Below, one piece after another: positions 16,802-23,401 of a DNA stretch of 64,000 nucleotides. The number at the start of each line of letters is the position of its first letter. Within the stretch, counting starts at the first letter, position 1. This DNA is from Frateuria hangzhouensis. Lineage in GTDB: Bacteria > Pseudomonadota > Gammaproteobacteria > Xanthomonadales > Rhodanobacteraceae. The stretch covers positions 81,051-145,050 of the forward strand of contig NZ_JAPMIU010000010.1 in the NCBI RefSeq assembly GCF_026410505.1, given 5' to 3'. The notes beneath the pieces are model-generated. The model searched no databases and had not been told where the DNA came from. It was given only the letters and a program-made list of their open reading frames with translations. The position numbers were made by a program, and so were the translations under genes.

Positions 16802-16929
16802 CATTACGTTCGTCCTGCGCCCGGCGCTTTGCACACCCCTCCGGCCGCCGGCTTGACAGCGCCGCTACACTGGATTGCTGCGAACGCCACTCCGGTGGCA
16901 AGCCACTCCCCTGGCCCAAAGGCACCCGC

Positions 16930-17529
16930 ATGAGCGACCCCGGCACCCCCAACGACGTCACCCAGGCCCAGGCCGAGGAGGCCGTGCGCACGCTGCTGCG
17001 CTGGGCCGGCGAGGACCCTTCGCGCGAAGGCCTGCTGGACACGCCGCGCCGCGTGACCAAGGCCTACCGCGACTGGTTTTCCGGCTACGCCGACGACCCG
17101 GCCGAGTTCCTCAAGCGCACCTTCAAGGAGGTCGAGGGCTACGACGAGATGGTGGTGTTGCGCGACATCGAGTTCGAAAGCCACTGCGAGCACCACATGG
17201 CGCCGATCATCGGCCGCGCGCACGTGGGCTACCTGCCGACCAACCGCGTGGTCGGCATCAGCAAGCTCGCCCGCGTGGTCGATGGCTACGCACGCCGCTT
17301 CCAGGTGCAGGAGAAGCTCACCGCGCAAATCGCTCATTGCATCCAGGAACACCTGCGCCCGGCCGGCGTGGCGGTGGTGATCGACGCCAGCCACGAGTGC
17401 ATGACGACCCGCGGCGTGCACAAGCGCGGCGTGTCGATGGTGACCAGCCAGATGCTGGGCGCCTTCCGCGACGACGCCCGCACCCGCGCCGAATTCCTGC
17501 AGTTCATAGGCATCCACGGCGCGCGCTGA
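16930..17529 (+). CDS. folE: GTP cyclohydrolase I
   Basis: A 199-residue enzyme converting GTP to 7,8-dihydroneopterin triphosphate, the first step of folate (and possibly queuosine) synthesis. Zinc and active-site residues are visible in [21 protein letters not shown] and in [30 protein letters not shown] is the C-terminal signature. It has the normal type-I FolE length. It is followed 63 bp later by a diguanylate cyclase, whose substrate is also GTP, but nothing else suggests a link. Confidence 0.96.
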   Translation: MSDPGTPNDVTQAQAEEAVRTLLRWAGEDPSREGLLDTPRRVTKAYRDWFSGYADDPAEFLKRTFKEVEGYDEMVVLRDIEFESHCEHHMAPIIGRAHVGYLPTNRVVGISKLARVVDGYARRFQVQEKLTAQIAHCIQEHLRPAGVAVVIDASHECMTTRGVHKRGVSMVTSQMLGAFRDDARTRAEFLQFIGIHGAR

Positions 17530-17592
17530 AGTTTTTCCGCGGGCGGCCGATTAAGGCGCGTCGCCACCCCGGCGCGCCGTCCGATCACCGCT

Positions 17593-18753
17593 TTGCATCT
17601 GGACCTTGCCACCCTGGCCCTGCTCGGCGCCCTGCAGGCGCTACTGCTCGCGCCGCTGCTGCTGGTCGCCACGCGCGCCTACACCGGCGTCGCGCGCACC
17701 AGCCTGCGCATCTGGGGCGTGGTGCTGCTGTTGCAGGCGCTGGGCTGGATCCTGGCCGCGCTGCGCGGCCAGGTCAGCGACTGGCTGTCGATCGTGCTGG
17801 CCAATGGCGTGTTGATCGCCTCCTATGCCGAGACCACGCGCGCGCTGCGCCTGCTGCTGGGCGTGCCCCAGCGCCGCCGGTGGCTGCTGGCAATCGGTGT
17901 GGTGATCTGGCTGGGCATCGTCTGGTTTGGCGTGGTGCAGCCGGACTACCGCATGCGGGTGGACCTGGCCGCGCTGATGGTGGCCGCCTATTCGGCGCTG
18001 CTGGCCTGGCCGTTGCGCCATGCGCTGCGGGCGGGCGGTTCCATCGCGCAACGGGTGATGCTGCTGGTGCTGGTGGCGGCCGCCGTGGCGTGGTACCTGC
18101 GCCTGCACGAGCTGCACGGCGACGCCGCGCTGCAGCCGGGCCACCTGGTGCCCACGCCCGGCAACGTGGTCAACATGCTCTACAGCGCGATCGAGCCGGT
18201 GGTCGCCAGCATCGCCTTCCTGCTGATGTACAACGAGTTCGCGCAGGCCGACCTGCGCCGGCTCGCGCGCACCGACCCGCTCACCGGCACGCTCAACCGG
18301 CTCGGACTGGACGAGGCGGCGCGGCAACGGTTCGATGACCCGCACGGGCTGGCCGTGCTGATGCTCGACGCGGATCACTTCAAGGCGATCAACGACCGGC
18401 ACGGCCACGCCGGTGGCGACCGCGTGCTGGCGGCGCTGGCCCGCTGCCTGGGCACACGGCTGCGGCCGGGCGACCTGCTCGGCCGGATCGGCGGCGAGGA
18501 GTTCCTGGTGCTGCTGCCGCATACCGGCCTGGCGGCGGCGGCCGCCCTGGCCGAAGACCTGCGCGCGCACGTCGCTTCGTTGCCGCTGGAGTTCGACGGA
18601 CTGGCGCAGGCCATTACCGTGTCGATCGGCGTGGCGGCGCGCGAAGGCACCGATGCCAACGCCGACGCGCTGGTGCGCCGCGCCGACCGCGCGCTGTACG
18701 AGGCCAAGCGCGCCGGTCGCAACCGGGTAGCCGGCGCGGCGTGTCCGGCCTGA
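17593..18753 (+). CDS. Membrane diguanylate cyclase (GGEEF)
   Basis: A 386-residue protein with six or seven N-terminal transmembrane helices (about residues 1-215) and a C-terminal GGDEF domain (about 225-380). The domain starts TDPLTGTLNRLG and carries MLDADHFKAINDRHGHAGGD. The active site reads GGEEF (about 300), competent in known cyclases, and a product-inhibition I-site RPGD lies exactly five residues before it. It should make c-di-GMP from two GTP at the membrane, with feedback inhibition. The start is TTG at 17593; no upstream ATG fits. It overlaps no neighbour; the EF-hand gene follows 29 bp later. Confidence 0.9.
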   Translation: MHLDLATLALLGALQALLLAPLLLVATRAYTGVARTSLRIWGVVLLLQALGWILAALRGQVSDWLSIVLANGVLIASYAETTRALRLLLGVPQRRRWLLAIGVVIWLGIVWFGVVQPDYRMRVDLAALMVAAYSALLAWPLRHALRAGGSIAQRVMLLVLVAAAVAWYLRLHELHGDAALQPGHLVPTPGNVVNMLYSAIEPVVASIAFLLMYNEFAQADLRRLARTDPLTGTLNRLGLDEAARQRFDDPHGLAVLMLDADHFKAINDRHGHAGGDRVLAALARCLGTRLRPGDLLGRIGGEEFLVLLPHTGLAAAAALAEDLRAHVASLPLEFDGLAQAITVSIGVAAREGTDANADALVRRADRALYEAKRAGRNRVAGAACPA

Positions 18754-18782
18754 CCGGGCCGCGGCTGTGCTCCAATGCGCCG

Positions 18783-19118
18783 ATGCGTTGCCTGCTTCTT
18801 TCACTCGCCCTGCTCGGCACCGCCGCCGAGGCGGCCGATTACCCGGCCACGACGTCGGCCTACCTGACCTTGTTCGACCATGACGGCGACGGGCGCATCG
18901 GCGTGCAGGAGTACGTCGACTACCTGAGCACCGGTTTCCTGCGCATGGACGCCAACGGCGATGGCGTGCTCGATGCGGCCGAGCTGCCTGCCGGGCCGCG
19001 CCGCACGCCGCGTACGCTGGTCGCGTTCCAGACCGACGTGCGGGCGCAGTTCCGGCGCATGGACCGGGACCGCGACGGCTATCTCGACGCGCGCGAACTC
19101 GCGCAACCGCCCCGCTGA
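18783..19118 (+). CDS. Secreted EF-hand calcium-binding protein
   Basis: A 111-residue protein with a signal peptide (MRCLLLSLALLGTAAEA, cleavage near residue 17). Three EF-hand loops follow: DHDGDGRIGVQE, DANGDGVLDAAE and DRDRDGYLDARE. All three keep Asp at positions 1, 3 and 5 (Asn at 3 or Arg at 4 in part) and Glu at position 12, so calcium binding is likely. It should be periplasmic. Small EF-hand proteins of this sort are frequent in Xanthomonadales; their partners are unknown. It follows the diguanylate cyclase by 29 bp and precedes a palindromic repeat. Confidence 0.87.
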   Translation: MRCLLLSLALLGTAAEAADYPATTSAYLTLFDHDGDGRIGVQEYVDYLSTGFLRMDANGDGVLDAAELPAGPRRTPRTLVAFQTDVRAQFRRMDRDRDGYLDARELAQPPR

Positions 19119-19121
19119 AAC

Positions 19122-19174
19122 GTAGGGTGGGCTTCAGCCCACCGTGCCCAATGGTGGGCTGAAGCCCACCCTAC
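19122..19174. repeat. Palindromic repeat, family A, complete pair
   Basis: GTAGGGTGGGCTTCAGCC-CACC, nine bases, then the inverted arm ending GAAGCCCACCCTAC. It starts 3 bp after the EF-hand gene stop and may act as a terminator or transcript-end stabiliser. Confidence 0.88.
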
Positions 19175-19276
19175 GACTGCATTGCGGCGCGCGGGGACAT
19201 GGGACGTTGCGCGGGGTGCAGCAATGGCCGCGCATCGATGCGCTATCGTGCGCGCTTCGTCCGCCCCGGCCCGCGC

Positions 19277-20569
19277 ATGGACCCGACCCACACCGAACTG
19301 AGCGACAGCCGCCGCCGCGCGGCGGTGGCCTTCATCTTCGTCACGGTGCTGCTGGACATGCTGGCATTCGGCATCGTCATACCCGTGCTGCCGCACCTGA
19401 TCGAGCAGCTGGCCGGCGGCGGCATCGCGGAGGCCGCCTGGTGGGTGGGCGTGTTCTCCACCGTGTTCGCGGTAGTGCAGTTCGCGTTCTCGCCGGTGCA
19501 GGGCGCGCTGTCGGACCGGTTCGGGCGGCGGCCGGTGATCCTGATCTCCAACCTCGGCCTGGCGCTCGACTTCGTGGTGCTGGCGCTGGCGCCCACGCTG
19601 TGGCTGCTGTTCGTCAGTCGGGCGCTGCTCGGCATGACCGCGGCGAGCTTCACCACCGCCAACGCCTACATCGCCGACATCACGCCGAAGGAGAAGCGCG
19701 CCGCGGCCTATGGCGTGCTGGGCGGCGCGTTCGGGCTGGGCTTCATCGTCGGGCCGGGATTGGGCGGATTCCTCGGCGACATCTCGCTGCGACTGCCGTT
19801 CTGGGTGGCCGGCGCGCTGGCGCTGTGCAACTTCCTGTACGGCTTTTTCATCCTGCCCGAGTCGCTGCCGAAGGAACGCCGCACGCCGCGCTTCGAACTG
19901 CACAGCGCGCATCCGCTGGGTTCGCTCAAGCTGCTACGGCGCTACCCGCAGGTGCTCGGCCTGGGCGTGGTGATGTTCCTGGTCTATCTCGCGCACTACG
20001 TGCTGCAGACCACCTTCGTGCTGTACGCCGACTACCGCTACGGCTGGGGCCCGCAGGCGGTCGGCTTCGTGCTGATGCTGGTGGGCGCCTGCGACGGCTC
20101 GGTGCAGGCCTTCCTCACCGGCCGGCTGACGCCACGCTTCGGCGAGCGGCGGGTGCTGCTGGCCGGGTTGCTCTGCGGCGTCGGCGCCTTTCTGCTGATG
20201 GGCGTGGCCGGCCAGGGCTGGGTGTTTCTCGCCGGCATCCCGCTGATGGCGCTGTGGAGCCTGTCCGGGCCGCCGATCCAGGCGATCATGACCCACCAGG
20301 TCGATCCGTCCGAGCAGGGCCGCCTGCAGGGCGCGATCACCAGCCTGGGCAGTTTCGCCGGCATCTTCGGCCCGTACCTGTTTGCGCAGGTGTTCGCCTT
20401 CTCGATCGCGCCCGCCTCGCCGGTGCACCTGCCGGGGCTGGCCTTCGTGTTGTCGGCAGTGATGCTGGCCATCGGCGCGGTGATCGCGGCGCGGGTCACC
20501 GCGCGTACCGTGCCACTGGCCGAACCGGCCGGCTCGCCCGCGCCGCTGCCCCAGGATCCTTCCCACTGA
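19277..20569 (+). CDS. MFS transporter, TetA/DHA1-like
   Basis: A 430-residue major facilitator with about 12 transmembrane helices. Helix 1 is AVAFIFVTVLLDMLAFGIVIPVLP. Motif A in loop 2-3 is GALSDRFGRRPVIL, and the helix-5 motif C region has GAFGLGFIVGPGLGGFLG, typical of proton-driven drug exporters such as TetA. It probably exports a small molecule by H+ antiport; the substrate cannot be told. ATG at 19277 precedes the first helix at the usual distance. No regulator of the TetR type is adjacent. Confidence 0.87.
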   Translation: MDPTHTELSDSRRRAAVAFIFVTVLLDMLAFGIVIPVLPHLIEQLAGGGIAEAAWWVGVFSTVFAVVQFAFSPVQGALSDRFGRRPVILISNLGLALDFVVLALAPTLWLLFVSRALLGMTAASFTTANAYIADITPKEKRAAAYGVLGGAFGLGFIVGPGLGGFLGDISLRLPFWVAGALALCNFLYGFFILPESLPKERRTPRFELHSAHPLGSLKLLRRYPQVLGLGVVMFLVYLAHYVLQTTFVLYADYRYGWGPQAVGFVLMLVGACDGSVQAFLTGRLTPRFGERRVLLAGLLCGVGAFLLMGVAGQGWVFLAGIPLMALWSLSGPPIQAIMTHQVDPSEQGRLQGAITSLGSFAGIFGPYLFAQVFAFSIAPASPVHLPGLAFVLSAVMLAIGAVIAARVTARTVPLAEPAGSPAPLPQDPSH

Positions 20570-20583
20570 CGCTGGAGTTTTCC

Positions 20584-21096
20584 ATGTCGCTTTCCATGTA
20601 CCAGGCTTCCGTTCCCGTGTTCGTACGCGCGCTGTCCAACCTGGCGCACGTGCTGCGCAAGGGCGAGGCGCACGCCAAGGCCAAGGGCGTCACTGACGAG
20701 GTGCTGCTGGGCACCCGCCTGATCCCGGACATGCTGCCGCTGGCCAAGCAGGTGCAGATCGCCTGCGACATGGCTGCGCGTGGCACCGCCCGGCTGGCCG
20801 GCGTGGAGCCGGCCTCGTTCGAGGACAACGAGACCACGCTGGAACAGCTGCATGCGCGCATCCACCGCGTGATCGAGTACATCCAGGGTTTCGACTCCGG
20901 CCAGATCGACGGCAGCGAGGCGCGGGCGATCCATCTGAAGATGCGCAACGGCGAGCTGGATTTCAGCGGCCAGGATTACCTGTTCACCTTCCTGATCCCG
21001 AACCTGTATTTCCACTGCACGACCACCTACGTGATCCTGCGCGAGGCCGGCGCGGAGCTGGGCAAGACCGACTTCGTGGCCGGCGCCCAGCAGTAA
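20584..21096 (+). CDS. DUF1993 family protein
   Basis: A 170-residue soluble protein matching the DUF1993 family. Conserved parts are MYQASVPVFVRALSNLAHVL, LGTRLIPDMLPLAKQVQIACD and FLIPNLYFHCTTTYVILREA near the C-terminus. The fold is a DinB-like helical bundle; function unknown. It starts 14 bp after the MFS gene with a GGAG-like site (TGGAG), so the two are probably co-transcribed. Confidence 0.88.
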   Translation: MSLSMYQASVPVFVRALSNLAHVLRKGEAHAKAKGVTDEVLLGTRLIPDMLPLAKQVQIACDMAARGTARLAGVEPASFEDNETTLEQLHARIHRVIEYIQGFDSGQIDGSEARAIHLKMRNGELDFSGQDYLFTFLIPNLYFHCTTTYVILREAGAELGKTDFVAGAQQ

Positions 21097-21104
21097 ACGA
21101 AGCG

Positions 21105-21128
21105 GGCGCGACGGCCCGCCGTCGCGCC
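21105..21128 (+). terminator. Stem-loop after the DUF1993 gene
   Basis: GGCGCGACGG, loop CCCG, CCGTCGCGCC: a perfect 10-bp stem 9 bp after the stop codon. No T-run follows, so it may end transcription only weakly or protect the 3' end. Confidence 0.5.
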
Positions 21129-21256
21129 TGGCTGAACGCAAGCGATGCGCCGGTTTTCCGGCACGTCGCGAAGCGTGACCGGCCGCACATTCGACGTCGC
21201 CCGATGGCGCGCGCCCTGCTTGTCCCTGCGCGAGTTCCAACCCATCGAGCAGATCC

Positions 21257-21469
21257 ATGGACAGCTTCTACGAATGCATCATCGCCGGCGGCCCGCAACA
21301 CGGGCTGGTCTACCGGCGCCGGCGCGAGCCCAGCCAGCCCACGCCCATGGCGGTCGTCACCGAGGACGGCCAGTTGTGCACGCCCGCCGCGCGCAAGTAC
21401 GGCTCGCGCGTGGTGTTGCTGCACCCGCAGGCCACCGGCGAGCAATTCCTGACCATCCTCGCCGCGTAA
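21257..21469 (+). CDS. Small conserved-looking protein of unknown function
   Basis: A 70-residue soluble protein (MDSFYECIIAGGPQHGLVYR..., LHPQATGEQFLTILAA). No domain or signal peptide is recognised. ATG at 21257 follows a long gap of 160 bp; codon composition is like the neighbours, with GC-rich third positions. I believe it is a real gene because its frame is compact and ends cleanly before a family A repeat, but it could be over-called. Confidence 0.5.
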   Translation: MDSFYECIIAGGPQHGLVYRRRREPSQPTPMAVVTEDGQLCTPAARKYGSRVVLLHPQATGEQFLTILAA

Positions 21470-21501
21470 GTGGCGCAACGCGTCACTGCGCCGGGGCAGT
21501 C

Positions 21502-21563
21502 GTAGGGTGGGCTTCAGCCCACCGCTTCCCGCCACGAGGCCGGTGGGCTGAAGCCCACCCTAC
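21502..21563. repeat. Palindromic repeat, family A, complete pair
   Basis: Arms GTAGGGTGGGCTTCAGCC-CACC and GGTGGGCTGAAGCCCACC-CTAC with an 18-bp centre. It lies between the small 70-residue gene and the FAD dehydrogenase gene. Confidence 0.88.
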
Positions 21564-21671
21564 GGAGGCGTGTTGCGGGTCCGCCCCCTTGCACCTTGTC
21601 CCGGCGCCGTCGCCGCAAGGACAATACGCAGCCGGGCGTCATGCCCGTGCCAGCCAACGTCCTGCGAGCCC

Positions 21672-23315
21672 ATGCTGCGACTGACCGACCTCAAGCTGCC
21701 GCTCGACCACCCGCCCGAGGCGCTGGCGTCAGCGATCCTCGCGCGCTTGAAGCTGCCGGCCGCATCGCTGCATGACTACAGCGTGTTCCGCCGCGGCTAC
21801 GACGCGCGCAAGCGCGGCGCGATCGCGCTGATCTACACGCTGGACGTGGACGTGGCCGACGAGGCCGCGTTACTGGCGCGCTTCGCCGATGACCACCACG
21901 TGCAGCCGACGCCGGACACGAGCTATCACCCGGTCGCGCGGGCGCCGGAGCAGCTGGCGCATCGCCCGGTGGTGGTCGGCTTCGGCCCGTGCGGCATCTT
22001 TGCCGCGCTGATCCTGGCCGAGATGGGCTTCCGGCCGATCGTGCTCGATCGCGGCAAGGCCGTGCGCGAGCGCACCAAAGATACCTGGGACCTGTGGCGC
22101 AAGCGCGAACTGCATCCGGAGTCGAACGTGCAGTTCGGCGAGGGTGGCGCGGGCACCTTTTCCGACGGCAAGCTGCACAGCCAGATCTCCGACCCGCACC
22201 ACCACGGCCGCAAGGTGCTGACCGAGTTCGTCAAGGCCGGCGCGCCGGAGGAGATCCTCTACGTCAGCAAGCCGCACATCGGCACCTTCCGGCTGGTGAC
22301 AATGGTGGAGACCATGCGCGCGACGATCGAGTCGCTGGGCGGCGAGATCCGCTTCAGCCAGCGCGTGGAAGACCTGCTGGTCGACACCGACACGGCCGGC
22401 GCGCGCCACGTGCGCGGTGTGCGGCTGGCCGGCGGCGGCGAGTTGCGCACGGACCACGTCGTGCTGGCGGTCGGCCACAGCGCGCGCGACACCTTCGAGA
22501 TGTTGCACGCGCGCGGGGTGTACCTGGAAGCCAAGCCGTTCTCGATCGGCTTCCGCGTCGAGCACCCGCAATCGGTGATCGACCGTGCGCGGTTCGGCCC
22601 GCAGGCGGGCCATCCGATCCTCGGCGCGGCCGACTACAAGCTGGTCCACCACGGCAACAAGGCCGGCCAGAGCGGTCGTTCGGTGTACAGCTTCTGCATG
22701 TGCCCCGGCGGCACCGTGGTGGCTGCCACCTCCGAGCCGGGGCGTGTGGTGACCAACGGCATGAGCCAGTATTCGCGCAACGAGCGCAACGCCAACGCCG
22801 CGCTCGTCTGCGGCATCGTGCCGGAGGATTTCGCGCCCTACGGCGACGGTCCGCTGGCCGGCATCGCGTTGCAGCGGCATTGGGAGTCGCATGCGTTCGC
22901 CATGGGCGGCGGCAACTACAGCGCCCCAGCGCAGCGCGTGGGCGATTTCCTGGCCGGACGGCCCTCGCAGACGCTGGGCGAGGTGTTGCCTTCGTACAAG
23001 CCGGGCGTGCATCTGACCGACCTGGCCACGGCCCTGCCCGGCTACGCCATCGGCGCCATCCGCGAGGCGCTGCCGCTGTTCGACCGGCAGATCCGCGGGT
23101 TCGCCATGCACGATGCGTTGCTGACCGGAGTGGAGACGCGTACGTCCTCGCCGGTGCGGGTGCGGCGCAACGAGGGCGACTACCAGAGCCTCAACACGCG
23201 CGGGCTGTTTCCGGCCGGCGAAGGGGCTGGGTATGCCGGCGGCATCCTGTCGGCCGCGGTCGATGGCATCCGCGTGGCAGAGGCGGTGGCGCGGGATATC
23301 ACGGGCGTCGCATAG
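21672..23315 (+). CDS. Large NAD(P)/FAD-dependent dehydrogenase (COG2509-like)
   Basis: A 547-residue flavoprotein. An N-terminal alpha/beta domain (about 1-95, VFRRGYDARKRGAIALIYTLDV) precedes a Rossmann FAD-binding motif VVVGFGPCGIFAALILAEMGF (about 100-120). Then come NVQFGEGGAGTFSDGKLHSQI, VVLAVGHSARDTFEML and the C-terminal FAD contact GLFPAGEGAGYAGGILSAAVDG. This is the pattern of the widespread uncharacterised FAD-dependent dehydrogenases of COG2509; the substrate is unknown. Some annotations call relatives electron-transfer flavoprotein dehydrogenase-like. It stands alone, with a family D repeat after the stop. Confidence 0.88.
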   Translation: MLRLTDLKLPLDHPPEALASAILARLKLPAASLHDYSVFRRGYDARKRGAIALIYTLDVDVADEAALLARFADDHHVQPTPDTSYHPVARAPEQLAHRPVVVGFGPCGIFAALILAEMGFRPIVLDRGKAVRERTKDTWDLWRKRELHPESNVQFGEGGAGTFSDGKLHSQISDPHHHGRKVLTEFVKAGAPEEILYVSKPHIGTFRLVTMVETMRATIESLGGEIRFSQRVEDLLVDTDTAGARHVRGVRLAGGGELRTDHVVLAVGHSARDTFEMLHARGVYLEAKPFSIGFRVEHPQSVIDRARFGPQAGHPILGAADYKLVHHGNKAGQSGRSVYSFCMCPGGTVVAATSEPGRVVTNGMSQYSRNERNANAALVCGIVPEDFAPYGDGPLAGIALQRHWESHAFAMGGGNYSAPAQRVGDFLAGRPSQTLGEVLPSYKPGVHLTDLATALPGYAIGAIREALPLFDRQIRGFAMHDALLTGVETRTSSPVRVRRNEGDYQSLNTRGLFPAGEGAGYAGGILSAAVDGIRVAEAVARDITGVA

Positions 23316-23321
23316 CGGTTT

Positions 23322-23367
23322 CCTCTCCCCCCGGGAGAGGGCGCCCGTCGAGGGCGGGAGAGGGTAC
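23322..23367. repeat. Extragenic repeat, family D
   Basis: CCTCTCCCCCCGGGAGAGGG followed by GAGGGCGGGAGAGGGT, in the short convergent gap between the FAD dehydrogenase and the GGDEF-EAL gene. Confidence 0.55.
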
Positions 23368-23401
23368 GGGCGGAGCGCGACATCCCGCTACGCCCGGGGC
23401 T

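Noticed and set aside
16852..16872. TTGACA close to TACACT as promoter of folE
   Set aside because: The two hexamers are only seven bases apart, so they cannot serve as one sigma-70 promoter.
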